From: Candidatus Aerophobota bacterium
GTDB taxonomy: Bacteria; Aerophobota; Aerophobia; Aerophobales; B3-G15
NCBI GenBank assembly: GCA_021162265.1
Contig: JAGGZA010000088.1
Coordinates: 1-13,989 of the forward strand
Direction: 5' to 3'
Length of the DNA stretch: 13,989 nucleotides
The translations under genes were made by a program, and so were the position numbers. Positions 7,211 through 13,989 of this stretch are shown here, piece after piece. The notes beneath the pieces were generated by a model. The model had not been told where the DNA came from. It was given only the letters and a program-made list of their open reading frames with translations, and made no database searches. Every line of letters starts with the position of its first letter. Position 1 is the stretch's first letter.

Positions 7211-8956
7211 ATGCCGGTAAAGAAAAGATATCCTGTGCCAAGCGATCTGGAAATTGCTCAGGAAGCTGAGCTAAGACCAATAACCGAGGTAGCCAGGGAT
7301 GCAGGAATCCTAGAGGAAGAAATTGAACAGTATGGGAAATATATAGCAAAGATTGATTATAACAAAGTTCTCAAAAGACTGAAAGAAAAACCCAATGGTA
7401 AACTTATCACTGTTACAGCTATTACTCCCACACCTTTAGGAGAGGGAAAGACAGTAACTGCTTTTGGTCTGGGACAGGGGCTTTACAAGTTGATGAAGCA
7501 AAGAGGTAAAAAAGTAATTAATACCTTTCGTGAACCTTCTAAAGGACCAACATTTGGTATAAAGGGGGGAGCAACCGGAGGAGGTTACTCTCAGGCTCTA
7601 CCAATGGAGAACATAAATCTCCATTTTACCGGCGACATTCATGCTGTTGAGACAGCTCAAAATCTCTGTGCTGCAGCTATAGACTCCAGTATCCTTCATA
7701 AAAATAAGCTCAACATTGATCCATTAAATATCACCTGGACATATTGCCAGGATTTGAATTCTCGTGCTTTAAGAGAGGTTATTATAGGATTGGGCGGGAG
7801 AAAGAACGGATATCCTCGCACTGCAGGATTTGATATAACTGTAGCTACCGAAACAGCGGCTATTTTAGCTCTTACAACTGGCTTAAAAGACCTCAGAGAA
7901 AGGCTGGGGAGGGCAGTTATCGGTTATACTTACGATAACAAACCTGTTACCTGTGAAGATCTCAAGGTTGCAGGGGCAATGGCTGTCCTTCTTAAAGACG
8001 CTTTAAAACCAAATCTTGTTCAATCCACTGAAGGACATCCAATGATATGTCACGGGTTTCCCTTTGCCAATGTAGCTCATGGGAATAACTCTGTTATGGC
8101 TAACATGGTAGCCTTGAAATTAGCCGACTATGTTGTAACAGAAAGTGGCTTTGGGGCTGATTGCGGCTTTGTTAAACTAATCGATGTAGCCTGCAGGCAA
8201 AGTGGATTAAAAGTAGATTGCGCTGTCATCGTGGCATCAATTAGAGCTTTAAAGGAACATGGTGGTGCTTTTCATCTTCGCCCCGGGATGCCCTTATCCA
8301 AGGTTAAAGAGGCAATTGAAACAGAAAATCTCCCTGCAGTAGAGAAAGGATGTGAGAATTTAGCCCGTAATATTCAAATTGTAAAGATGTATGGCTTACC
8401 AGCAGTGGTAGCTATCAACAGATTCACCTCTGATACCGACAGGGAAATAGAACTTGTAAGGAGAAAAGCCCTGGAAGCTGGAGCTGATGGGGTGGCTATT
8501 TCCGAAGCCTGGGCAAAAGGAGGAGACGGTACACTGGAACTTGCCAATGAGGTAATAAAGGCAATAGAAAAGCCTCATGAAATGAAGTTTCTATTCCCGG
8601 ATGACATATCTATCAAGGAAAAAATAGAAACCATCGCTACTAAAGTATACCTCGCAGATGGAGTAGAGTACTCCCCTGAAGCTGACAGAAGAATAAAACT
8701 ATACACAAGCCTCGGGTTTGACAGGATGACCATAAATGTAGCAAAAACTCACCTCTCTCTTTCTCACGACCCCAACTGGAAAGGTGTTCCTCGTAAGTAT
8801 AAACTGCCTGTAAGAGATATAAGAGCATCTGTTGGAGCTGGATTTCTGTATCCTATCTGCGGGGCAATGCAAACTATGCCCGGTCTTCCTTCAAGACCCG
8901 CCTTTGTCGATGTAGATATTGATCCTGAAACAGGAAAGACAAAGGGACTATTTTAG
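7211..8956 (+). CDS. fhs: Formate-tetrahydrofolate ligase (10-formyl-THF synthetase)
   Basis: Fhs uses ATP to join formate to tetrahydrofolate, giving 10-formyl-THF for purines, initiator tRNA or an acetogenic methyl branch. The 581-aa protein has the ATP loop TPTPLGEGKT (72-81), REPSKGPTFGIKGG (107-120), PMENINLHFTGD (131-142) and VASIRALKEHGG, the second family signature. The C-terminus (AKTHLSLSHDP, RDIRASVGAGFLYP, TMPGLPSRPAF, ending GLF) and the GPTFG wording look more like the synthetase domain of eukaryotic C1-THF synthase than like Moorella Fhs. The glycine-rich loop reads GGATGGG where GGAAGGG is usual (Thr122). The start has AAGGAGG 7 nt upstream. No other Wood-Ljungdahl gene is in the window, so acetogenesis cannot be claimed. 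Confidence 0.97.
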   Translation: MPVKKRYPVPSDLEIAQEAELRPITEVARDAGILEEEIEQYGKYIAKIDYNKVLKRLKEKPNGKLITVTAITPTPLGEGKTVTAFGLGQGLYKLMKQRGKKVINTFREPSKGPTFGIKGGATGGGYSQALPMENINLHFTGDIHAVETAQNLCAAAIDSSILHKNKLNIDPLNITWTYCQDLNSRALREVIIGLGGRKNGYPRTAGFDITVATETAAILALTTGLKDLRERLGRAVIGYTYDNKPVTCEDLKVAGAMAVLLKDALKPNLVQSTEGHPMICHGFPFANVAHGNNSVMANMVALKLADYVVTESGFGADCGFVKLIDVACRQSGLKVDCAVIVASIRALKEHGGAFHLRPGMPLSKVKEAIETENLPAVEKGCENLARNIQIVKMYGLPAVVAINRFTSDTDREIELVRRKALEAGADGVAISEAWAKGGDGTLELANEVIKAIEKPHEMKFLFPDDISIKEKIETIATKVYLADGVEYSPEADRRIKLYTSLGFDRMTINVAKTHLSLSHDPNWKGVPRKYKLPVRDIRASVGAGFLYPICGAMQTMPGLPSRPAFVDVDIDPETGKTKGLF

Positions 8957-8966
8957 GAGGTGAAAG

Positions 8967-9824
8967 ATGTCTGCCAAAATAATAGATGGAGTGAAAATTG
9001 CAAATGGAATAAAAGAAAAATTAAAAGTAGAAATTGAAAATTTAAAGAAAAAAGGTAATCCTCCATCTCTTTCTGCTATCCAGGTAGGAGAAAATCCTGG
9101 CTCCAAGGTTTACATTGGTGCTCAAAGAAAATCCTGTGAAAAAATGGGAATTGAGTATAACCTGCATCAATTTGATGAAAGTGTAACTCAAAAGGAAATT
9201 GCTGATTTTATTAACGAGCTAAACAATAATCCCAGAGTTACTGGAATAATCCTTCAAATGCCTCTTCCTGAACACATTAATGCCCGTGAATTACAACACC
9301 TCATTGATCCCCGGAAGGATGCAGAGGGAGTCTCGCCAACAAATATGGGAATGGTGGTCTATGGTAAACCCACTCTTGGTCCCTGCACAGCCATGGCAAT
9401 TATGGAACTCATTAAATCAACAGGAGTTGAACTTTACGGGAAAGAAGCAGTTATGGTGGGTCACAGCGATATTGTGGGAAAACCAACAGCTCTTTTCCTC
9501 CTTGATAAATTTGTCACAACTTCAGTATGTCACATTGCTACAGGGGAAAGGGGAACACTTCCTGACTATGTAAAAAGAGCAGAAATATTAATTGTAGCTG
9601 TGGGAAAAGCTAATTTAATAAAGGGTGAATGGATAAAGGAAGGAGCTATTGTCATTGATGTGGGAATTAATCGAGTGAAAGGAAAGATAGTTGGAGATGT
9701 AGAGTTTGATGTTGCCAGGGAAAGAGCCTCCTATATCACGCCTGTGCCTGGAGGTGTTGGTCCGGTAACAACGGCAATGCTCCTTAGAAATACAATAGAA
9801 GCAGCAAAACTTCAAATTGTTTAA
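8967..9824 (+). CDS. folD: FolD-family methylene-THF dehydrogenase, altered cyclohydrolase site
   Basis: FolD normally oxidises 5,10-methylene-THF with NAD(P) and hydrolyses 5,10-methenyl-THF to 10-formyl-THF. The 285-aa protein has the two family domains. Visible motifs are Tyr49 of the YxxxK motif, GIILQMPLP with Gln97, the nucleotide-binding stretch VGHSDIVGKP (164-173) and PGGVGPVTTAMLL (261-273). Two active-site positions differ. The catalytic Lys of YxxxK (Lys54 in E. coli, Lys56 in human) is Gln53, codon CAA at 9123-9125. The Asp of the DVDG motif is Glu120 (DAEG). PCTP also reads PCTA (139-142). Loss of the Lys is known to abolish cyclohydrolase activity in studied homologues, so this may be a dehydrogenase-only enzyme. 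AGGAGGTG lies just before the ATG, and the gap to fhs is 10 nt. It converges on holA with 26 nt between stops. Confidence 0.93.
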   Translation: MSAKIIDGVKIANGIKEKLKVEIENLKKKGNPPSLSAIQVGENPGSKVYIGAQRKSCEKMGIEYNLHQFDESVTQKEIADFINELNNNPRVTGIILQMPLPEHINARELQHLIDPRKDAEGVSPTNMGMVVYGKPTLGPCTAMAIMELIKSTGVELYGKEAVMVGHSDIVGKPTALFLLDKFVTTSVCHIATGERGTLPDYVKRAEILIVAVGKANLIKGEWIKEGAIVIDVGINRVKGKIVGDVEFDVARERASYITPVPGGVGPVTTAMLLRNTIEAAKLQIV

Positions 9825-9850
9825 TGTTTTAATGTCAGGATTTAGAATTT

Positions 9851-10897
9851 TTAAAGAGTTAAGAAGGAGGACTCAAAAGTTTTCAAGGGAAAAGAGAGTA
9901 TACTTATCACCACTTTCTCGATAGCAATATCTGCCTTTTCTTTTCCGCTTTTTATGGATAATTCTACATCTAACATCTTTTGCTGAGCAAAAAGAAGCTG
10001 AGGAAGTGTGAATTTCTTGCTTGCATTGATGTATTCGCTGGCTTTTTCCAGAAAGAAACCCGTATACTTTCTTCTTGTCTTAAATATATAACTGCAGGCT
10101 TCAAGAGGGGTTAATTCTTTCCTGGATAATTTTAAAAGGAGGAGAATTCTTACTTCTCTTGCCAGCATGGAACTAACCATTAAAGGTTCCTCTCCTCTGG
10201 AAAGCATCCTTTCCAGTATATAAAGCGTTCTGGATAGTTTCTTTTCTTTAAAAGCTTTAAGAAAATCAAAAATACTTTCCCGGGATTTTTCTCCTGTAAG
10301 TTTGGCAATATCTGACTCTTCAATAAATTTATGAGGATGAACAAAGGAAAGGAGTTTATCTATCTCCCCTTGCAGAAGAAAAAGGTCTTTACCTGTCCTT
10401 CTATATAATTCAAAAGCAGCCTCATCACCTATATCCTTTCCTCCTTCTCTCACCTTCTCCTTTATCCACTCAACTATCTGCACTTCACTTAAAGGGTAAA
10501 AAGATACTATCTTATCATTTTTTTTAAAAAAGCTATAAAGATTGCTCTGCTTGTTAAAATTATTTCCTGTAAGCACCATACAGGTGGAGTCCACAGGTTT
10601 TTTCAGGTAATTCATAACCTGTCTTTCATCATTGCCGGTTAGCTTTTCTGCTTCCTCCACAACTAAAAGCTGCCATTTACTATTAAAAGGAAGCTGACAG
10701 GCTGATTCCAGAATTTCTCTTCCCTTATGATAGCTTGCATTTAAAACCCGATAGTTAAAATCCTCATTCCCGGAAATAAGTTTCTCTTTCAACTTACATA
10801 AGACCTCTTTTTTCAGATACTCCTCTTCTCCTTCAAAAAGATAAAAGGAACTTATGTTTTCTCTTCTTATCCGGGATAGAAAGCTTTTGTAAGTCAT
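9851..10897 (-). CDS. holA: DNA polymerase III subunit delta
   Basis: HolA is the clamp-loader subunit that opens the beta sliding clamp. The 348-aa length fits. The N-terminus has the family pattern YLFEGEEEYLKKE (19-31), the middle shows FYPLSEVQIVEWI and LLQGEIDKLL, and a segment resembling IFDFLKAFKEKK precedes the helical C-terminal collar domain. Sequence conservation in this family is low, so the call rests on the N-terminal pattern, spacing and length. The ATG overlaps the TGA of the agmatinase gene (ATGA), so it is translationally coupled to the polyamine genes. I see no promoter of its own. It ends 26 nt from the folD stop with no strong terminator hairpin between the two. Confidence 0.88.
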   Translation of the reverse strand: MTYKSFLSRIRRENISSFYLFEGEEEYLKKEVLCKLKEKLISGNEDFNYRVLNASYHKGREILESACQLPFNSKWQLLVVEEAEKLTGNDERQVMNYLKKPVDSTCMVLTGNNFNKQSNLYSFFKKNDKIVSFYPLSEVQIVEWIKEKVREGGKDIGDEAAFELYRRTGKDLFLLQGEIDKLLSFVHPHKFIEESDIAKLTGEKSRESIFDFLKAFKEKKLSRTLYILERMLSRGEEPLMVSSMLAREVRILLLLKLSRKELTPLEACSYIFKTRRKYTGFFLEKASEYINASKKFTLPQLLFAQQKMLDVELSIKSGKEKADIAIEKVVISILSFPLKTFESSFLTL

Positions 10898-11772
10898 TTT
10901 AAAAAGAAATTATACCCTATTATTTTGTAAATTAGTCTGGCAACCAGGAAATCTGGAGCAACAATTCCTGGAAGAGGGGAAAGTTCCACTATATCCACTC
11001 CCACTATCCTCTTGCACTCTGCAACATACCTGACAATTTCCAGAATCTTATACCAATCAAGCCCTCCAGGTTCCGGGCACCCAACCGAAGGTACAATGGA
11101 AGGGTCCATCACATCAACATCAATAGTAAGATAAACGGTATCAGAAAGTTTTTCCCTTATCAATTCTTTCCATCTATCATATTTTAAAACTTCAATTGCA
11201 CTTTGATAAGGAATAGCATTTTCTTTTATGTACCGGGCTTCCTCCCTGGATAGACTCCTTACCCCCAGCTGCACAAAACAGGAAACATACTCCTGTACTC
11301 TTCTCATCACACAGGCATGATTATAAAAAGAACCTTCATAGGTATTTCTAAGGTCAGCATGAGCATCCAGTTGAAGGACAGAAAGAGAAGAATAACTTTC
11401 GCTGAAAGCTTTCACTATACCTGAGGTGATAGTATGTTCACCTCCTATAAAAATATAAAACTCTCCTGGATTAATGATTTCCTTCACATACCTGTAAATT
11501 TTCTTACATGATTCTCCGGGACTGGAAGACGAGCACATAAGAGGAGGAAAAGTACTAATTCCAACCTCACAGGGCTGCACGGATAATTCCTCATCCCATA
11601 ACTCAAGATTCTGCGATGCCTGGATAATCGCCAGAGGTGCTTCTTTTGTTCCTTTTCTGTAGGTTACAGTGGCTTCATACGGTACAGGAATAATTTTCAC
11701 CTTTGACCTTTCCGGGTCAGCAAGGTGAGAAGGAAGACCGGCAAAATTTAAAATATAAAAGTTATCTGACAT
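10894..11772 (-). CDS. speB: Agmatinase / ureohydrolase family enzyme
   Basis: Ureohydrolases use a two-manganese centre to release urea from a guanidino group, and agmatinase turns agmatine into putrescine. All metal ligands are present (numbered from the upstream TTG): His116 in GGEHT, Asp139-His141-Asp143 in DAHADLR, and Asp221-Asp223 in TIDVDVMDP. The NHACVMRR stretch (154-161) and the CPEPGGLDW segment resemble archaeal and thermophile agmatinases. I chose the ATG at 11772 (292 aa); an in-frame TTG at 11781 overlaps the TGA of the upstream gene and could also serve. Neither has a strong Shine-Dalgarno site. It follows the deoxyhypusine-synthase-like gene in the same operon as the arginine decarboxylase, which supports agmatine or an aminoalkyl-agmatine as substrate. 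Confidence 0.9.
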   Translation of the reverse strand: MSDNFYILNFAGLPSHLADPERSKVKIIPVPYEATVTYRKGTKEAPLAIIQASQNLELWDEELSVQPCEVGISTFPPLMCSSSSPGESCKKIYRYVKEIINPGEFYIFIGGEHTITSGIVKAFSESYSSLSVLQLDAHADLRNTYEGSFYNHACVMRRVQEYVSCFVQLGVRSLSREEARYIKENAIPYQSAIEVLKYDRWKELIREKLSDTVYLTIDVDVMDPSIVPSVGCPEPGGLDWYKILEIVRYVAECKRIVGVDIVELSPLPGIVAPDFLVARLIYKIIGYNFFLK

Positions 11773-11777
11773 ATATC

Positions 11778-12791
11778 TCAATTTGCAAATTGAATATTCT
11801 CCCCCATATTAAACTGAGGAACAAATGGCCTTCTCAACCCTCCTTTCAATGCAACAGCAAGACCTTCAACCAGTAAGGGAAGGACAATTGTTGCATCACA
11901 GTAAAGGGAAACTTTTTTAGCATCAGGTGCTATCTTACCCCAGGATTGAGCTTCCTCCAGGGTGCAACCACTAAGCCCACCCCAGTGAGGGGGATCTGTA
12001 ATTATCTGGATAGCATAATGATGACCTTCTCTTTCCTCACCCATAATAGATAGGGTAACCTGAGTTTGCTGAATGAAATTTTTTGGTGTTCCTCCACCTA
12101 TGTAAATAACCCCTGTTTTTTCCATCTTTCCAGCAAGATAAGTGGTTTCATAAACATCTCTTACCAGATCAAAATTCAAAAAAACCTTACCCCAGGCAAG
12201 AGCAATTCCAATAGAAGAGTCCCCTATAGCAGGACAGTACACAGGAATTTTCTTCTTATATGCAGAGGTAAGTATCCCTTCCTCGCTCCCTCTCCTGGTA
12301 AGATACTCCCCAAGCAAATATATAAACTCCCTCGTCGTGTAAGAGCGCTTTTTATCAAGACTCTCTGCAAACTCCTTAATAAAATGGTCAGCCTTTCGGA
12401 AATCCTCCTCCGGAGCAAGAGTGTCATAAATCCTATCCATCCCATTTTCTTTTAACCTTACATCATCCATGTAAGGGCTTGTCTTGTAGTGCTTTTTGCC
12501 AAGACTTTCATAAAAATCATGAAAGAGGTTTGCCCCGGTACAGACAAGACAATCAACCAATCTATTATTTATAAGATAGGATATTATCTTTCTCATCCCG
12601 GCAGGAACCATAGCTCCTGCTAACCCAAGGAAGATAAAAGTTTTATCTCTCAGCATCTCTTTCCATATCTTAAAAGAAAGTCCCAGATTTCTTGCCTGAA
12701 AAGAAAGATCCTCCATATCTCTCAGAATAGTCTCTATATTCCCCTCACCTCTTATCACAAATGGCTTCACTGGATAATTTTTAAATTCCAT
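11778..12791 (-). CDS. Deoxyhypusine synthase-like protein, probable polyamine synthase
   Basis: The 337-aa protein belongs to the deoxyhypusine synthase family, NAD-dependent enzymes that move an aminobutyl group onto an amine. The catalytic lysine is conserved: Lys286 in AQSWGKI, with Trp284 and Glu280 also kept. Asp191 in PAIGDSS fits the conserved Asp of the PALTDGS motif. Other residues that contact spermidine in human DHS differ: the KHHIANAN block reads KNFIQQTQ (237-244), FDGSDSG reads HWGGLSG (269-275), and TAGGVEED reads TGANLFHD (85-92). Bacteria lack eIF5A, so protein hypusination is unlikely. A small-molecule product such as homospermidine is inferred. GGAG precedes the ATG by 6 nt, and the gene lies 3 nt after the arginine decarboxylase stop. 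Confidence 0.85.
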   Translation of the reverse strand: MEFKNYPVKPFVIRGEGNIETILRDMEDLSFQARNLGLSFKIWKEMLRDKTFIFLGLAGAMVPAGMRKIISYLINNRLVDCLVCTGANLFHDFYESLGKKHYKTSPYMDDVRLKENGMDRIYDTLAPEEDFRKADHFIKEFAESLDKKRSYTTREFIYLLGEYLTRRGSEEGILTSAYKKKIPVYCPAIGDSSIGIALAWGKVFLNFDLVRDVYETTYLAGKMEKTGVIYIGGGTPKNFIQQTQVTLSIMGEEREGHHYAIQIITDPPHWGGLSGCTLEEAQSWGKIAPDAKKVSLYCDATIVLPLLVEGLAVALKGGLRRPFVPQFNMGENIQFAN

Positions 12792-12794
12792 TTT

Positions 12795-13340
12795 TTACTC
12801 CACAAAAACTGCTGCTGCTATCACAGTTGTCCAGAGACCCCTTCTATCTCCCAGTGCTGACTGGGTAATATTAGTCGTCCTGACTATTTCTCCGCTTATT
12901 CTCCATATTTCCTTTTTTTCATCGTAACTTGAATCCGGGTCAAATTCCACGCCCAGGATAGTAGCAAGCATAGAAGCTGCAAGGTCTTCTGCATAATCTC
13001 CAGCTTTTTTCTCAGATTCACCAAAACTATGGTGTTCCGATAAATAACCATATTGGTCTTTTTTGCGAGGGATGGCAAGTCCTATGGAAGCAGCTACTAA
13101 CCTATGAGGTTCGTTGGTAGCATTTTCTGCTAAAACGCAGTAAACTATCTGTCCTGCAGTTAGAAGTTTTTTACCCTCATTTCTGGATATAATCTTACAC
13201 CCAGGAGGATAAATACTGGAAACTCTCACTATATTGTACTCAGCCAGACCAGCATTCCTCAAGGCATCCTCGAAGGAGGCGAGCTTCTCCCTGTGCTTCC
13301 CTACTCCCTTGGTTAAAAAGAGCTTCTTTGGATGTTTCAT
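12795..13340 (-). CDS. Pyruvoyl-dependent arginine decarboxylase
   Basis: This family decarboxylates arginine to agmatine using a pyruvoyl group made by self-cleavage. The cleavage site is visible as RVSSIYPPG (43-51 counted from the upstream ATG), with cleavage expected between Ser45 and Ser46. A conserved Glu near the middle (YLSEHHSFG) and the C-terminal GLWTTVIAAAVF strand also fit. I chose the ATG at 13340 (181 aa) because GAGGG lies 5 nt upstream. An in-frame ATG at 13352 adds four residues (MRDK) but has no Shine-Dalgarno site. The gene is first in the polyamine operon, about 34 nt behind a consensus promoter. The beta chain (before the cleavage) and alpha chain (after it) would assemble into a multimer. 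Archaeal homologues are named pdaD or pvlArgDC. Confidence 0.9.
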   Translation of the reverse strand: MKHPKKLFLTKGVGKHREKLASFEDALRNAGLAEYNIVRVSSIYPPGCKIISRNEGKKLLTAGQIVYCVLAENATNEPHRLVAASIGLAIPRKKDQYGYLSEHHSFGESEKKAGDYAEDLAASMLATILGVEFDPDSSYDEKKEIWRISGEIVRTTNITQSALGDRRGLWTTVIAAAVFVE

Positions 13341-13380
13341 CTTATCCCTCATACAAAAGTTTAATTAAATTTTCTGGCAT

Positions 13381-13408
13381 ATTATAGTTAAACAGCTAAA
13401 CTTGTCAA
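13381..13408 (-). promoter_or_regulatory. Consensus sigma-70 promoter of the polyamine-holA operon
   Basis: The minus strand has a perfect TTGACA (13408-13403) and a perfect TATAAT (13386-13381) with a 16-bp spacer. The start would be near 13374, giving a leader of about 34 nt. This is the strongest promoter sequence in the window and suggests high expression of the polyamine genes. Confidence 0.75.
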
Positions 13409-13553
13409 AGTTATAAAGTTAAATTTTCTCCTGTTTTTAAAAATCTTCCCTGACTCCAACTTCATTAAAAGTGTGTTTCTCTTCTCATTTTATCACGATA
13501 AACTATAATTATTAATTAAATAATAAAATCGGGCAGACTTAGGAGGTGTAACG

Positions 13554-13989
13554 ATGAAGATAAAAATGATGAGTCGCTGGAATACATCCTGTGGCGTTTC
13601 AACTCATGCAGAACTTGTAGGGAGAGCATGGGTTGAAATGGGACATAAATTAAAGGTACTTGCTCCACTGGAAAGTAATTTATCTCACACCAGAAAAGAT
13701 GAACCTTATGTTATCCGATGCTATAGACTTGGGGAAGGATGGAGAGGTAAAAGCAATCCCTATTTTGACACCGGCCCTTTTCTTGAGGATGATTTTGACA
13801 TCTTTGTAGTACAAAACCTTGAAATGATGCCAATGCAACAGCTTCTGGAGATTTATCCACTCATAAAAAGAAAAGCAAAAACTGTGCTGGTAGTCCACGA
13901 AGGTAATCCTCCTGAGAACCCTTATTTTTATAAATTTAACTGGGATGCTATTGTTTGTTTTGATGAAAGGTATAAAAGTTTCTTAAAAG
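13554..13989 (+). CDS. Glycosyltransferase, GT-B / family 4-like (partial, 3' end outside window)
   Basis: An ATG at 13554 follows AGGAGGTG with ideal spacing and opens a frame of 145 codons that runs off the window. The N-terminus MKIKMMSRWNTSCGVSTHAELVGR, then MGHKLKVLAP, matches the first Rossmann half of GT-B glycosyltransferases, where the GVSTHAE-like loop binds the acceptor side. A later VVHEGNPPENP stretch and the NWDAIVCFDERYKSF segment also fit this domain. The donor-binding C-terminal half is not visible, so neither sugar nor acceptor can be named. The gene is divergent from the polyamine operon. A TATAAT at 13504-13509 could be its -10 element, but no matching -35 is evident. Confidence 0.75.
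   Translation, partial: MKIKMMSRWNTSCGVSTHAELVGRAWVEMGHKLKVLAPLESNLSHTRKDEPYVIRCYRLGEGWRGKSNPYFDTGPFLEDDFDIFVVQNLEMMPMQQLLEIYPLIKRKAKTVLVVHEGNPPENPYFYKFNWDAIVCFDERYKSFLK

Noticed and set aside
12066..12455. Plus-strand 129-codon frame within the deoxyhypusine synthase-like gene
   Set aside because: It lies opposite a conserved gene and has no domain or ribosome-binding site.
11778..12791. True deoxyhypusine synthase modifying eIF5A
   Set aside because: The substrate protein is archaeal and eukaryotic. The surrounding genes are bacterial, and several spermidine-contact residues are changed.
1..13989. CRISPR array, insertion sequence, prophage or toxin-antitoxin system
   Set aside because: No regularly spaced repeats, transposase or integrase motifs, or small paired toxin-like genes were seen.

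Overview
This is an ordinary-looking, A+T-rich bacterial chromosome segment with tightly packed genes. It carries no transposase, phage gene, CRISPR array or rRNA. Fourteen protein genes (two cut by the window edges) and one tRNA gene account for almost all of it. The mix suggests an anaerobic, poorly cultured bacterial lineage: arginine decarboxylation by a pyruvoyl enzyme, a deoxyhypusine-synthase-like protein without an obvious eIF5A context, formate-tetrahydrofolate ligase with FolD, a [Fe-S] dihydroxy-acid dehydratase, and frequent AGA/AGG arginine codons. The gene set fits several candidate phyla and does not fix the taxonomy; that assignment is inference.

Layout. (1) Positions 1-3529, minus strand: ilvD, hisC, cmk and the first codons of a probable plsC form a close-packed run. 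(2) Positions 3672-4160, minus strand: rsfS with its own near-consensus promoter, followed 8 nt after its stop codon by tRNA-Ala(GGC). A 10-bp inverted repeat brackets the spacer between the tRNA and ilvD. (3) Positions 4197-6426, minus strand: rny and nadD, overlapping by 3 nt, with a promoter upstream and a weak A/T terminator downstream. (4) Positions 6545-9824, plus strand: folE, fhs and folD, a folate and one-carbon operon divergent from rny. (5) Positions 9851-13408, minus strand: a compact polyamine operon (pyruvoyl arginine decarboxylase, deoxyhypusine-synthase-like protein, agmatinase) ending in holA, driven by a promoter with perfect -35 and -10 hexamers. (6) Positions 13554-13989, plus strand: the 5' part of a GT-B type glycosyltransferase gene.

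How the genes work together. FolE starts pterin synthesis. Fhs charges tetrahydrofolate with formate, and FolD interconverts the methenyl and methylene forms. This FolD lacks the catalytic lysine (Gln instead) and has Glu for a conserved folate-site Asp, so its cyclohydrolase activity is doubtful. In the polyamine operon arginine would become agmatine, and the ureohydrolase would remove the guanidino group of agmatine or of an agmatine conjugate. The deoxyhypusine-synthase-like enzyme keeps the catalytic lysine but has lost several spermidine-contacting residues, so it may build a longer polyamine by an NAD-dependent route. These two groups are the most interesting parts of the window.
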